This document shows, in pieces, positions 25,912-34,317 of a stretch of DNA of 64,000 nt. Every line of letters begins with the position of its first letter. The first letter of the stretch is position 1. The stretch comes from Lysinibacillus timonensis (GTDB taxonomy: Bacteria > Bacillota > Bacilli > Bacillales_A > Planococcaceae). The translations under genes and the position numbers were made by a program. The notes beneath the pieces were generated by a model. The model searched no databases. It was not told the origin of the DNA and was given only the letters and a program-made list of their open reading frames with translations. Location of the stretch: NCBI RefSeq assembly GCF_900291985.1, contig NZ_LT985980.1:2572001-2636000 (forward strand). Reading direction: 5' to 3'.

Positions 25912-27603
25912 ATGACACAACTCTTATTGACAACACTTATATTTTCAGTAATCGCCACAATATTAATTGTTCCCATATCAAAAAAGGGGACCAATGGACA
26001 ACTAACTAATAAACAATTCGTACAAGCAATTAGTAGTATTTTTATAGTAAGTTTTATTGTCTGTTTAGCATTTTTCTATTTCACAAAGCTTGATATGCAT
26101 TGGTCAATTTTTGGATATGTTCTACCGGTCATTGCTCTTGGAGGCCTTGTCGTCTCTAGAAATAAAGAGCAAGTTATGAAAGGGTTAGTCTTCTTAGGAA
26201 GTTTGATTGTTTTGGTGTATATGCTAGTAGTGCCGATATTTAATGCAACTAGTAAGTTTGAAACTGCTCAAATGGAGGAAAAGGTAGAAATTGAACCATT
26301 TGATGAAATGCAAACACCTGCCAGTGTCCCACCACAATTTGCAGAAAATAAAATGAAAAAGGCTTTTGGACAAGTTCCAAATACGAGTTACTATGAACTT
26401 GGGAACCTACAAATTCAAAAAGTTAATGACGAATATGTTTATATTGCACCTGCAGAATTTTCAGGTTTCTTTAGATGGTGGAATGGCAAAACAACACCGG
26501 GTTATTTCATAATGAGTGCGACAAATTCTAGTGATAATCCTAAATTTATTGAGAAGGAAATGAAATACGTTCCATCAGCCTACTTAAATGATAATTTAGA
26601 GCGTCATATTAGAATGCAGTATCCGACTTTAATCTTTTATGGTGAGCCACAATTAGAAGTAGATGATGATGGAAATCCATATTACATTCGTTCATACGGT
26701 GATTTTATTTCTGCGCGGAATGGATTCGATGTGAAGGGAATTGTCATGGTAGATGCTGTGACTGGAGAGACAAGCAAGTTAACTTTAGACGAAGTTCCAG
26801 CGTTTATTGAGGGGGCTGTTTCTCCGGAAACGGTTAGCTTACAAAATAGCTATTATGGAAAATATGTTCATGGTTTTTGGAATAGTGTATTTGGTAAGAC
26901 AGATGTGAAATTACCATCTGATGAAGGTACTGAAGCGAATGTGAGCCCAATTTTTGATCAGAATGGTGTCATGTATTACTTCACAGATTTTACGAGTCCT
27001 AAAGAGGGCGTAGACTCCATGTTAGGTTATTCCTTAACAAATGCGAGAACTGGGGAATCCACATATTATACAGGTAACTTAGAAGAATCTTATATGGATT
27101 CAAAAGGTGCTTTAGAAATTGTCGAAAAGAAATTTATTGAAAAAGAATGGCATGGCGCAATGCCGATTCTTTATAATTTTTACGGTGAAGCAAGTTGGTT
27201 AGTGCCTGTATTAGACACGAACGGTTTCTTACAAAATTATTTTATTGTATCAGCTGCAAACCCAGAGATTTCAGTATATGGGTCAACACCGAATGAAGCA
27301 TTGAAATTATATAAGACTTCATTAACACGTGGTGGAACTTCAGTTGAAGGGACTTCAGAAGCTAAGGAAGTGACAATTACGGGGGAAGTGGAACGAGTCT
27401 ATAAAGAACGAATTGGGGAATATACAGTAATATCATTTTTACTTAATACGGGGCAGAACTTTATTGTTAGCTCACAAAATGCACCGTTTGCTATTTACCT
27501 TCAAGAAGGAGATCGAGTAGCTATTACTTACTATGATACAGGAGAGCAGTTCCTGCCAGTTAAAGTAATTCAAATTGAAGGAGTAATAAGCAATAACAAC
27601 TAA
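25912..27603 (+). CDS. Large membrane-anchored protein of unknown function
   Basis: I do not recognise this 563-residue protein. Four hydrophobic segments lie in the first 115 residues or so (near 5-22, 38-58, 63-80, 90-108). From about residue 130 a large soluble domain follows with many aromatic residues and repeated patterns, such as YYELGNLQIQKVNDEYVYIAP, cut by FRWWNG and GKTTPGYF. A region near 355-455 looks like two PepSY-type segments (for example DSKGALEIVEKKFIEKEW). The last 85 residues, from KEVTITGEVERVYKE, resemble an OB-fold. AGAAAGGGTGA precedes the ATG. It is a single gene with its own terminator. Confidence 0.75.
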   Translation: MTQLLLTTLIFSVIATILIVPISKKGTNGQLTNKQFVQAISSIFIVSFIVCLAFFYFTKLDMHWSIFGYVLPVIALGGLVVSRNKEQVMKGLVFLGSLIVLVYMLVVPIFNATSKFETAQMEEKVEIEPFDEMQTPASVPPQFAENKMKKAFGQVPNTSYYELGNLQIQKVNDEYVYIAPAEFSGFFRWWNGKTTPGYFIMSATNSSDNPKFIEKEMKYVPSAYLNDNLERHIRMQYPTLIFYGEPQLEVDDDGNPYYIRSYGDFISARNGFDVKGIVMVDAVTGETSKLTLDEVPAFIEGAVSPETVSLQNSYYGKYVHGFWNSVFGKTDVKLPSDEGTEANVSPIFDQNGVMYYFTDFTSPKEGVDSMLGYSLTNARTGESTYYTGNLEESYMDSKGALEIVEKKFIEKEWHGAMPILYNFYGEASWLVPVLDTNGFLQNYFIVSAANPEISVYGSTPNEALKLYKTSLTRGGTSVEGTSEAKEVTITGEVERVYKERIGEYTVISFLLNTGQNFIVSSQNAPFAIYLQEGDRVAITYYDTGEQFLPVKVIQIEGVISNNN

Positions 27604-27604
27604 T

Positions 27605-27645
27605 GAAAAAACCAGACAGACCTATTATGGCTTGTCTGGTTTTTT
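27605..27645 (+). terminator. Intrinsic terminator after the large membrane protein gene
   Basis: An AAAAACCAGACA arm pairs with TGTCTGGTTTTT across about a dozen bases and runs into a T tract. Strong by eye. Confidence 0.85.
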
Positions 27646-27748
27646 GTTGGTTAGCAAAAAGTTGCCAAAGGGACTAGATAACTAGTTATTCTCATTCATG
27701 GCTGATTCTGTTCAAAACCCTTTTTTCTAAATAAACGTAAATTTTATT

Positions 27749-28486
27749 CTACCTCCAATTAAATCCTTTTGAGGCTAAAAATTCTTTTATGTGAGGTCTT
27801 CTTTGAGTAATTAAGAAATCTGCCATCTGTTTTGTCCAATTTGATATTTTATTATTTGAACTACGACTAGTATAATAGCTTTCCATAGTAGCATCGTATT
27901 CGTCTAATAGCTGTTCGTACTTTTGTATATCATATTCATTTTCATGTAATACCGCTTCAACCGGAAGACGCGGTTTCGTTTCATTACGTTTAGTTGGTGT
28001 ACCAATCGTCATTGCAAATAATGGGAAAACATATTCAGGTAAACCAAATAATTCGCTTATATCACTTGGATTATTACGTGCTCCACCAATATAGCAAATC
28101 CCATATCCTTTAGCTTCTGCAGCAATGACAAAGTTTTGAGCAAAAAGTGCTACGTCTGCTACACCAACAAGAACGTTCTCCGCTGAATCTGCAACGATAT
28201 CTACATTATGCTTTTTCCCAGCAATTTGAAGACGTTTAAAATCTACACAAAATAAAAATGAGGCTCCTGCAGTTTCGAATTGAAACTCGTTTTTTGAGAG
28301 TTCCCCAAGTTTTCTTTTTTTCTCTTCATCTGTTACCCAAATGACGCTGTAGGCCTGTACAAAATGAGAACTTGCGGCCATTTGCGCAGTTTCAATTAGG
28401 TCAATTACAGTTTCCTTTGATAGTTGTTCCCCTGTATACTTTCTTACCGAAGAGTGACTTCGTAGCAAATCTCTAACTTCAGACAT
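27749..28486 (-). CDS. NfsA/NfrA-type NAD(P)H-dependent nitroreductase
   Basis: I place the start at the ATG at 28486, with GGGGAGAAA upstream and MSEVRDLLRSHSSVRKYTG as a typical nitroreductase start; a frame open further upstream runs through the hairpin and promoter. The 245-residue protein has the FMN-site SHSSVRKY, an AASSHFVQAYS stretch and GYGICYIGGARN near residues 128-139, and a C-terminal arm WTKQMADFL as in NfsA/NfrA enzymes. These reduce nitroaromatics, quinones or flavin with NADPH. It lies downstream of plsY but has its own promoter. Confidence 0.85.
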   Translation of the reverse strand: MSEVRDLLRSHSSVRKYTGEQLSKETVIDLIETAQMAASSHFVQAYSVIWVTDEEKKRKLGELSKNEFQFETAGASFLFCVDFKRLQIAGKKHNVDIVADSAENVLVGVADVALFAQNFVIAAEAKGYGICYIGGARNNPSDISELFGLPEYVFPLFAMTIGTPTKRNETKPRLPVEAVLHENEYDIQKYEQLLDEYDATMESYYTSRSSNNKISNWTKQMADFLITQRRPHIKEFLASKGFNWR

Positions 28487-28527
28487 GTATAATTTCTCCC
28501 CTAACTTTGTAAAATACTGAAAATAAA

Positions 28528-28585
28528 ACCTTAAGGAGTTATGACTCCCTAAGGTAATATTAGTACAATTTTGTATGTTTGACAA
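28528..28585 (-). promoter_or_regulatory. Nitroreductase promoter with a hairpin at the expected start of transcription
   Basis: On the minus strand TTGTCA (28585-28580), a 17-bp spacer and TAATAT (28562-28557) form a good promoter. Directly downstream a 12-bp stem with one mismatch (28555-28544 with 28539-28528) and 4-base loop is followed by TTTTATTTT. It may be an operator, an attenuator, or the terminator of plsY. Confidence 0.5.
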
Positions 28586-28676
28586 AGTAATCAACATTGA
28601 TAGTAAGTCAGAACAATTCTAAAAGGTTAATGATTGAAAGCGATAATCCTTTTGTCTGATTAATCAAGAGACTAAA

Positions 28677-29318
28677 TTATTGATCGATACTGGCTTCATG
28701 TCGCTTGTAGAGAATAGACATTTTAGGCTCTTTACCATCCAGTATTCGATTAATATTTTCCAAATGAAGGACTATAGCTACTATGAGTAGAATGATAGCA
28801 ATAAAAGCTGGTATGACAGTCGATTCATTAAGTGCTTGAATGATCAATATAATATAAAGCTGGAAAACACCAACTATTAAATAATTAAAAATAAATGCAA
28901 ATGCAAAAAATGAAATAATAGCAAGTAATCCGATTTTCCAGCTCATAGCTAGGAGAAATCCGACGAGCGATGCCGTTCCTTTTCCACCATTAAAATTCAT
29001 ATGGAAAGGGAAATTATGTCCTATTATTACGGCTCCACCTGTAATATATGATAAAACTTCAAGTTCGTGTTGTGAGAAGCTGAAATTACTTAATATATAT
29101 TGAACTGTTAAGATGGCTATAATTGCTTTTCCTATATCAATAATGACTACCATAATTCCATATTTCCAACCTAGAGATATGACAGCATTTGTTGCTCCAG
29201 CGTTCTTAGAACCTGTATTTTTTATGTTAATACCGGTTAAAAAATACGCAATATTCGAACCTAGAATACATCCAATTAAGTAACCGAATAATAATACTAT
29301 GAATGATGCGAATATCAT
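28677..29318 (-). CDS. plsY: Glycerol-3-phosphate acyltransferase PlsY-family protein
   Basis: The 213-residue membrane protein has about five segments and the three PlsY motifs: GSKNAGATNA near residues 36-45 in place of the usual GSGNPGATN, the HNFPFHMNFNGGKGTA phosphate-binding loop near 99-114, and the third region near the C-terminus (HLENINRILDGKEPK). PlsY transfers an acyl group from acyl phosphate to glycerol 3-phosphate in phospholipid synthesis. Bacillales genomes often have more than one copy, and the slightly divergent first motif suggests that this may be a secondary paralogue. It is a single-gene unit. Confidence 0.85.
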   Translation of the reverse strand: MIFASFIVLLFGYLIGCILGSNIAYFLTGINIKNTGSKNAGATNAVISLGWKYGIMVVIIDIGKAIIAILTVQYILSNFSFSQHELEVLSYITGGAVIIGHNFPFHMNFNGGKGTASLVGFLLAMSWKIGLLAIISFFAFAFIFNYLIVGVFQLYIILIIQALNESTVIPAFIAIILLIVAIVLHLENINRILDGKEPKMSILYKRHEASIDQ

Positions 29319-29424
29319 GCATTATTCTCCCTTCTTAAATGTTGCTAATACATTATACTTAATTTTTTAGAGGAAAGTTTCAAAATATCAAAGATTGAAA
29401 GATTCAAAATATTTTAATTTTTAG

Positions 29425-29454
29425 TTGACAGAGTGGATTACTATGGATTATAGT
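29425..29454 (+). promoter_or_regulatory. Promoter of the S-box/metY unit
   Basis: TTGACA at 29425-29430 and TATAGT at 29449-29454 (18-bp spacer) place transcription start shortly before the SAM riboswitch. Confidence 0.65.
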
Positions 29455-29485
29455 TAATTCAACGATGGAAACATGAATCAAATAC

Positions 29486-29595
29486 TCTTATCCAGAGAGG
29501 CGGAGGGACTAGGCCCTGAGATGCCCGGCAACCGGCGAGTTATGCGCAAAGGTGCTAATTCCTACAGATTCATCGGGGATCTGAAAGATAAGGGG
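29486..29595 (+). ncRNA. SAM-I (S-box) riboswitch
   Basis: The conserved S-box elements occur in order: CTTATCCAGAGAGGCGGAGG, then GGCCC, then GATGCCCGGCAACC, then GGTGCTAATTCC, then CAGA and a closing GATAAGGGG that pairs with CTTATC. A terminator follows. High SAM is expected to stop transcription before metY, so the gene is on when methionine is scarce. The region 29319-29707 holds only this riboswitch, its promoter and its terminator. Confidence 0.96.
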
Positions 29596-29615
29596 AGGAA
29601 AAATTGCTAACTTGC

Positions 29616-29650
29616 AGCCCTCTTCTTACTGAAGAGGGCTTATCTTTTTT
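29616..29650 (+). terminator. Terminator of the SAM riboswitch expression platform
   Basis: A perfect 10-bp stem (29616-29625 with 29631-29640) with a 5-base loop is followed by TATCTTTTTT, located between the aptamer and metY. Confidence 0.92.
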
Positions 29651-29707
29651 CCGAAATCCTCCTCACGAAACCGACCATCCATCGAAAACCAATTAGGAGG
29701 AAGAAAC

Positions 29708-31012
29708 ATGTCAGAATTACGTCCGGAAACAATATTACTACACGGTGGTCAAAAACCTGACCCGGTAACAGGAGCAATTGCAGTACCAATTTATCGCACA
29801 ACGGCTTATGCTTTCCAAAATACGGAGCATGCACGCCAACTGTTTGCACTCGAAACACCAGGAAATATTTATTCACGTATTATGAATCCGACTGTTGATG
29901 CTTTTGAACAACGAGTAGCATTACTAGAAGGTGGTACGGCTGCAGTTGCAGTCTCTTCAGGTATGGCAGCTATTGCATTTTCTATTTTAAACATAGCAGG
30001 CGCTGGTGATGAAATCGTAGCTGCGGGTTCACTATATGGAGGAACATACAACTTATTTGCAAATACACTTCCTCGTTATGGTATTACAACAAAATTTATT
30101 GACGAAAGAAATCCTGAAAATTTCCGTACGGCGATTACAGAGAATACAAAAGCAATTTTCGCAGAAACAATCGGAAATCCAAGCTTAAATGTTTTAGATA
30201 TTGAAGCGGTTGCAGCTATTGCACACGAACACGGTATTCCGTTAATCATTGATAATACTTTCCCATCACCATATGGCTCAAATCCAATTGAGTTCGGTGC
30301 TGATGTTGTGATTCATTCTGCAACAAAATGGATTGGTGGTCATGGTACAACTATTGGAGGAATTGTTGTAGATGCAGGTAATTTCGACTGGACTCAAGGT
30401 CGTTTCCCTGGGTTTACAGAGCCTGATCATTCATATCATGGACTTCGATACGGTATTGACACTGCTAATGCAGCATTTGCAACGAAATTCCGAGTTCAAT
30501 TGTTACGTGACTTCGGTCCAACATTAAGTGCAGACAGCGCATTTAATTTCTTGCAAGGTTTAGAGACGCTTCATTTGCGTTATGCAAGACACGGTGAAAA
30601 CACAGTGAAGGTAGCCGAATTTTTAGAAAAGCACCCATACGTGGAATATGTAAATTACCCTGGTAAAGAAGACTTCGCTTCTCATGATCTAGCGAAAAAG
30701 TATTTAAAAAACGGCTTTGGTTCAATCTTAACATTTGGCATTAAAGGTGGCCGTGATGCAGGTAAGGTGGTAATTGACAGCGTTCAGTTATTCTCACATG
30801 TTGCCAATGTTGGAGATGCAAAATCATTAATTATCCACCCAGCATCGACAACTCACCAACAACTATCTGCAGAAGAACTAAAAATCGCTGGAGTAGGTGA
30901 AGAACTTATTCGTCTATCTATAGGTTTAGAGGCAGTAGAAGATATTATTGCAGATTTAGACCAAGCTTTGACAAAAGCTGTTACTGCCGAGGCGGTTAAT
31001 ACTCACGCTTAA
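29708..31012 (+). CDS. metY: O-acetylhomoserine sulfhydrylase MetY
   Basis: The 434-residue PLP enzyme has the Cys/Met-metabolism fold with the start PETILLHGGQKPDP, YSRIMNPTVDAFEQRVALLEG-type substrate loop, and the PLP lysine in SATKWIGGHGTTIGG near residue 206. Length and the SKYH/WIGGHG signature point to O-acetylhomoserine aminocarboxypropyltransferase, which makes homocysteine from O-acetylhomoserine and sulfide, rather than shorter MetB/MetC enzymes. TAGGAGGAAG precedes the ATG. It is controlled by the S-box. The following homoserine dehydrogenase supplies the same pathway, but from its own unit. Confidence 0.94.
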   Translation: MSELRPETILLHGGQKPDPVTGAIAVPIYRTTAYAFQNTEHARQLFALETPGNIYSRIMNPTVDAFEQRVALLEGGTAAVAVSSGMAAIAFSILNIAGAGDEIVAAGSLYGGTYNLFANTLPRYGITTKFIDERNPENFRTAITENTKAIFAETIGNPSLNVLDIEAVAAIAHEHGIPLIIDNTFPSPYGSNPIEFGADVVIHSATKWIGGHGTTIGGIVVDAGNFDWTQGRFPGFTEPDHSYHGLRYGIDTANAAFATKFRVQLLRDFGPTLSADSAFNFLQGLETLHLRYARHGENTVKVAEFLEKHPYVEYVNYPGKEDFASHDLAKKYLKNGFGSILTFGIKGGRDAGKVVIDSVQLFSHVANVGDAKSLIIHPASTTHQQLSAEELKIAGVGEELIRLSIGLEAVEDIIADLDQALTKAVTAEAVNTHA

Positions 31013-31115
31013 ATTTGGCAATATAGTTTAAAGTTCAATTGGCAAATTTAAGTGAGCTGCCGCAACTTTAAAATAATATAACCCTTTAAAGAAAAAATGT
31101 GTTTCCGAACAAATA

Positions 31116-31266
31116 GCCATTCATTTGGCAAGTAGAAGTTTACGGACACTAATATGAATTAAGCCATTCATTAGGCTAGTTATGTAAAAATAGTATGGAG
31201 TGACCTTTATATTCATCAATAATAAGCCATTCATTAGGCATTATGTTAAAAAGCCGTTCATTTGGC
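31116..31266 (+). repeat. Four copies of a 14-mer GCC(A/G)TTCATT(T/A)GGC between metY and hom
   Basis: The 518-base gap 31013-31531 contains four near-identical 14-mers at 31116, 31163, 31226 and 31253. Each is bounded by GCC and GGC, and they are spaced 47, 63 and 27 bases apart. The start-to-start distances are irregular and the spacers unrelated. Single half-sites (TTTGGCAA, ATTGGCAA) lie nearer to metY. A role in transcript decay, protein binding or termination is possible; none is established. Confidence 0.7.
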
Positions 31267-31272
31267 AATCCT

Positions 31273-31304
31273 AAAAGCTGTCCATTGTGGCAGCTTTTTC
31301 TTTT
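31273..31304 (+). terminator. Intrinsic terminator downstream of metY
   Basis: AAAAGCTG pairs with CAGCTTTTT, extended inside the loop by CCA with TGG around a one-base bulge, directly after the 14-mer repeats. From 31305 to the hom gene I see only AT-rich DNA. Confidence 0.75.
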
Positions 31305-31531
31305 CTAAAATTCATTTGTACTGAATGGTTTTATTTTTCCGAGGAGGACTCTTATCAAGTTATAGGCAAGGGGTTGAATGTTTTTTGACCTTCCAAAAAA
31401 AACAATTGTCCTTCTTGGGAAGATTCCTCTTGAGTTCCTTCAAAATATAGGATAAAATTTCTCTATGTTTAATTGTTCGAAGAAATAATATATAAATAGA
31501 ATCTTATATAAAAGATGGAGGCGGATTAGGA

Positions 31532-32518
31532 ATGGCGACTATAAAGGCGGCCATCTTAGGATTTGGTACAGTAGGTCAAGGAATTTACCATATCTTAAAT
31601 GAGAAACGTGAAGAACTAAGAGATAAATTAGGGTTAGAATTAGAAGTAGCAAAAATATTAGTACGTGATACAACAAAAGAACGTGTTCCGGGTACTGCAC
31701 ATTTATTAACGGATAGCATTGACGATGTTTTATCTGTTAAAGGACTTCAAGTAGTATTTGAAGCAATTGTTAATGAAGAACCTGCATACACTTATTTAAA
31801 ACGTGCAGTGGAACATAAATGTCATGTTATTACGGCGAACAAAGTAATGTTTGCTAAGCGTGGCCTAGAGTTACAAGAACTTGCCAAAAAGAATGGAGTC
31901 TTTGTAGGGCTTGAAGCGACAACTGCTGGTGGCGTACCTGTCATAAAAACAATGAAAAACATCTTATTAGTAAATGATGTTAGCCGAATTCAAGGAATAT
32001 TAAATGGGACTTCAAACTATATTTTAACAAAAATGCGTGCTGAAGGGTGGTCCTTTGACGAAGCTTTAAACGAAGCGCAAGCATTAGGGTATGCGGAGGC
32101 AGATCCTTATAATGATATTTCTGGTCAAGATGCATTTAAAAAACTTATGATTCTTTCTGCATTAGCTTTTGGAGAACAGCCAGACTGGGCAGAAGTAGAA
32201 GTAATTGGTATAGATAGCATCACTTCAGATCAAGTAAAAGTAGCAACTGAACAAGGCCTTCGCTACCGCCATGTAGCAGAAGTAGAGAAACATGCAGACG
32301 GCAGAATCTTTGCAAAAGTAGGACCTATGTTAGTTGATAAAGAACATCCACTTTACCCGATTGATGATGTGTTCAATGCTGTAACAATGGAAACAAATTA
32401 TATTGGAACTTTGACACTTGTCGGTCCTGGTGCAGGAATGTATCCAACTGCAAGTGTAATGGTAGAAGATTATGCAGAAATTATTGGCAAACGTGCAGGT
32501 TTTGTCGTATCCATCTAA
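31532..32518 (+). CDS. hom: Homoserine dehydrogenase, short form without the ACT domain
   Basis: The 328-residue protein starts with the NAD(P)-binding GFGTVGQGIYHIL, has the catalytic block TANKVMFAKRG and GTSNYILTKM near residues 165-174, and EAQALGYAEADPYNDISGQDA near 186-206, diagnostic for this enzyme. It reduces aspartate semialdehyde to homoserine for threonine and methionine. Typical Bacillus enzymes are about 430 residues with a C-terminal ACT domain that mediates threonine inhibition; this one stops after the catalytic domain. GGAGGCGG precedes the ATG. It is followed by a strong terminator. Loss of the ACT domain suggests less feedback control, an inference. Confidence 0.92.
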   Translation: MATIKAAILGFGTVGQGIYHILNEKREELRDKLGLELEVAKILVRDTTKERVPGTAHLLTDSIDDVLSVKGLQVVFEAIVNEEPAYTYLKRAVEHKCHVITANKVMFAKRGLELQELAKKNGVFVGLEATTAGGVPVIKTMKNILLVNDVSRIQGILNGTSNYILTKMRAEGWSFDEALNEAQALGYAEADPYNDISGQDAFKKLMILSALAFGEQPDWAEVEVIGIDSITSDQVKVATEQGLRYRHVAEVEKHADGRIFAKVGPMLVDKEHPLYPIDDVFNAVTMETNYIGTLTLVGPGAGMYPTASVMVEDYAEIIGKRAGFVVSI

Positions 32519-32560
32519 AAAAACTTCTTGAGGCGAGGAAATCGTTTCAAGAAGTTTTTA
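32519..32560 (+). terminator. Intrinsic terminator of hom
   Basis: AAAAACTTCTTGA (32519-32531) pairs with TCAAGAAGTTTTT (32547-32559). It may act on both strands. Confidence 0.88.
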
Positions 32561-32676
32561 ATTGATATAGGATGTGTATGTGATGTTGATGTTTAACTCA
32601 CAGTAATTTGATTTACTTGAGAATCCTGCGTTCCTGAACTTGTGCCACGGCTTTAGACTTCGTTATTTCTTAAAAC

Positions 32677-32907
32677 CTAATCCTCATCCTTAACATCTGG
32701 ATCCTCTGGTATCGGAGTGTTTCGCCATATTTCAATTTCTTCTTTTATTCGTTCTAGTTGCTCGTGAAATGTGTCAAATTGCGAGCTATTAATGAGAAAT
32801 TGCTCACCATCATAGACAGCTTTAATGCGGCCTTCATAAATGTAGCGAAGGACTTGTTCCTCAGGCATTGAAATGTCTTTCGCCGTTTCTTGAACAGTTT
32901 TATACAT
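32677..32907 (-). CDS. Small helix-turn-helix (excisionase/MerR-like) protein
   Basis: The ATG at 32907 has a perfect AAAGGAGGT upstream, giving 76 residues; the longer open frame has no ribosome site. MYKTVQETAKDISMPEEQVLRYIYEGRIKAV is the fold of a winged or excisionase-type HTH (two short helices followed by YIYEGRI), and the remainder is acidic, with a helix near residues 42-60 and a Pro/Asp/Glu-rich tail. Such proteins are regulators or structural DNA-binding factors; no phage genes are near. Its target is unknown. Confidence 0.7.
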   Translation of the reverse strand: MYKTVQETAKDISMPEEQVLRYIYEGRIKAVYDGEQFLINSSQFDTFHEQLERIKEEIEIWRNTPIPEDPDVKDED

Positions 32908-33055
32908 TGATGATGACCTCCTTTTCTTGCCTTTATTATAATGGAATATTACCTTCATCTCTAGATTATCGTATTCAAAAATTAAGATGTTGTAACCTCA
33001 TAAATTATGGTAGCATTTTGATAAATGAATGAATTGATAATAGGAAGTTGGGGGG

Positions 33056-33961
33056 ATGGACTCGTTGAATTTACTTCCATACATATTTGTTTTATTAGCT
33101 GCAATGTTATGGGGAACGACAGGTACGACTCAGACATTTCTGGTAGAAGGGATATCATCAATAGCGGTTGCAGCCACGCGATCTCTAATAGGTGGCGGAG
33201 TGTTGTTAATTGCTGCTCTTGCAATGCGTAAAATTCATTTCAAAAAATGGTCGTGGAAATGGACAATATTAGCAGCATTAACGATTGCATTGTTTCAAAG
33301 CTTATTTTTTACATCTATTCGATTTACAGGAGTAGCAGTAGGGACAGTTGTAACGATCGGGAGCTCGCCGGTTTTCTCGGGAATCATTGAGTGGATCTTT
33401 TGGAAAAGGAAGCCGAGCAAAGTGTGGGGTACAGCTACAATACTAGCTATAGTTGGCTGTATTTTATTATTTGTAAACAAAGGGGAAGCTACTGTCGATC
33501 CTTTTGGCATTCTACTCGCTTTATGTGCGGGTGTGATGTTTGCCATCTATACAAATTGTAGTAAACAGCTGACGGAGAAAGAAGAAACATTACCTGCAGT
33601 AGCTATGACCTTTACTCTTTGTGCCATTCTTTTAATCCCATTTTCGCAAGATGGAGTAACTTGGGTATTTTCAGAACAAAATCTGTACCCGATGTTGTTT
33701 ATGGGATTAGCAACAACGAGCTTGGCTTATATTCTTTATCTTGGAGGACTAGAAAAGATCAGTTCCTCCTCTGCTGTTACGTTATCACTTGCTGAACCAT
33801 TAACAGCATCTTTACTAGGTGTATTTATTGTAAAGGAATATTTAAGTCCAATCTCTTGGATTGGTGTAGCCATGTTACTTGGGGGAATTATCGTTTTAAC
33901 TTTAGGTGGGAGAAAGGCACCCGTTAAGGATGACAGCCCTTCAGCAGATACAATAAAATAG
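33056..33961 (+). CDS. EamA/DMT-family transporter
   Basis: The 301-residue protein has ten membrane segments in two EamA repeats, with the first beginning LLAAMLWGTTGTTQTFL and the second PFGILLALCAGVMFAIYTN near residue 145. RxTGVAVGTVVTIGSSPVF and GLEKISSSSAVTLSLAEPL are typical of drug/metabolite transporters. It probably exports a metabolite or amino acid. The ATG at 33056 has AGGAAG nearby; a TTG nine bases later is possible. It is a single gene with its own terminator. Confidence 0.85.
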   Translation: MDSLNLLPYIFVLLAAMLWGTTGTTQTFLVEGISSIAVAATRSLIGGGVLLIAALAMRKIHFKKWSWKWTILAALTIALFQSLFFTSIRFTGVAVGTVVTIGSSPVFSGIIEWIFWKRKPSKVWGTATILAIVGCILLFVNKGEATVDPFGILLALCAGVMFAIYTNCSKQLTEKEETLPAVAMTFTLCAILLIPFSQDGVTWVFSEQNLYPMLFMGLATTSLAYILYLGGLEKISSSSAVTLSLAEPLTASLLGVFIVKEYLSPISWIGVAMLLGGIIVLTLGGRKAPVKDDSPSADTIK

Positions 33962-33976
33962 TGGGAAATTACGGAG

Positions 33977-34006
33977 ACATGCTTCTGAGTAAGGGGCATG
34001 TTTTTT
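33977..34006 (+). terminator. Intrinsic terminator after the DMT gene
   Basis: ACATGC (33977-33982) pairs with GCATGT (33996-34001), followed by TTTTT. Confidence 0.7.
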
Positions 34007-34035
34007 CTGATGTGCGATTTATATTTTGAAAAGTC

Positions 34036-34295
34036 GATGAAGGACATTTGGGAGATAAAGTTGGAATGAAGCGTCTTTCATAAGGGTGATGAAGGACGTT
34101 TGAGGAAAGAAGTTGGAATGAAGTGTCTTTCATAGGGTTGATGAAGGACGTTTGAGGAAAGAAGTTGGAATGAAGTGTCTTTCATAAGGATGATGAAGGA
34201 CGTTTGAGGAAAGAAGTTGGAATGAAGTGTCTTTCATAGGGGTGATGAAGGACATTTGAGGTGGAAATCGTGAAGAAATGTCCTTCGTAAAATTC
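34036..34295. repeat. 52-bp tandem repeat, about five units
   Basis: Most of the 355-base gap 33962-34317 is a minisatellite. GATGAAGGAC starts at 34036, 34088, 34140, 34192 and 34244, exactly 52 bases apart. Units 2-4 are identical over their first 46 bases and differ only in the last six; units 1 and 5 are more diverged. Each unit begins ATGAAGGAC and nearly ends TGTCTTTCAT, so every unit can fold into a hairpin, best in unit 5 (ATGAAGGACATTT with AAATGTCCTTCGT). The period is not a multiple of three, so it is not an in-frame coding repeat. Confidence 0.92.
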
Positions 34296-34317
34296 TCACC
34301 ATTGTAGCAAGTAGAGG

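Noticed and set aside
31116..31266. CRISPR array
   Set aside because: The repeat is only 14 bases, the spacers are 13-49 bases and no cas genes are present.
31305..31531. T-box or riboswitch before hom
   Set aside because: No T-box core sequence or antiterminator was seen, and no terminator lies directly before the gene.
32677..32907. Prophage remnant because of the excisionase-like HTH protein
   Set aside because: No integrase, attachment-site repeats or phage structural genes are in the neighbourhood.
34036..34295. CRISPR array or coding repeat
   Set aside because: Units are head to tail without unique spacers, and the 52-base period would shift frame at each unit; the minus-strand frame at 34130-34336 has no ribosome site.
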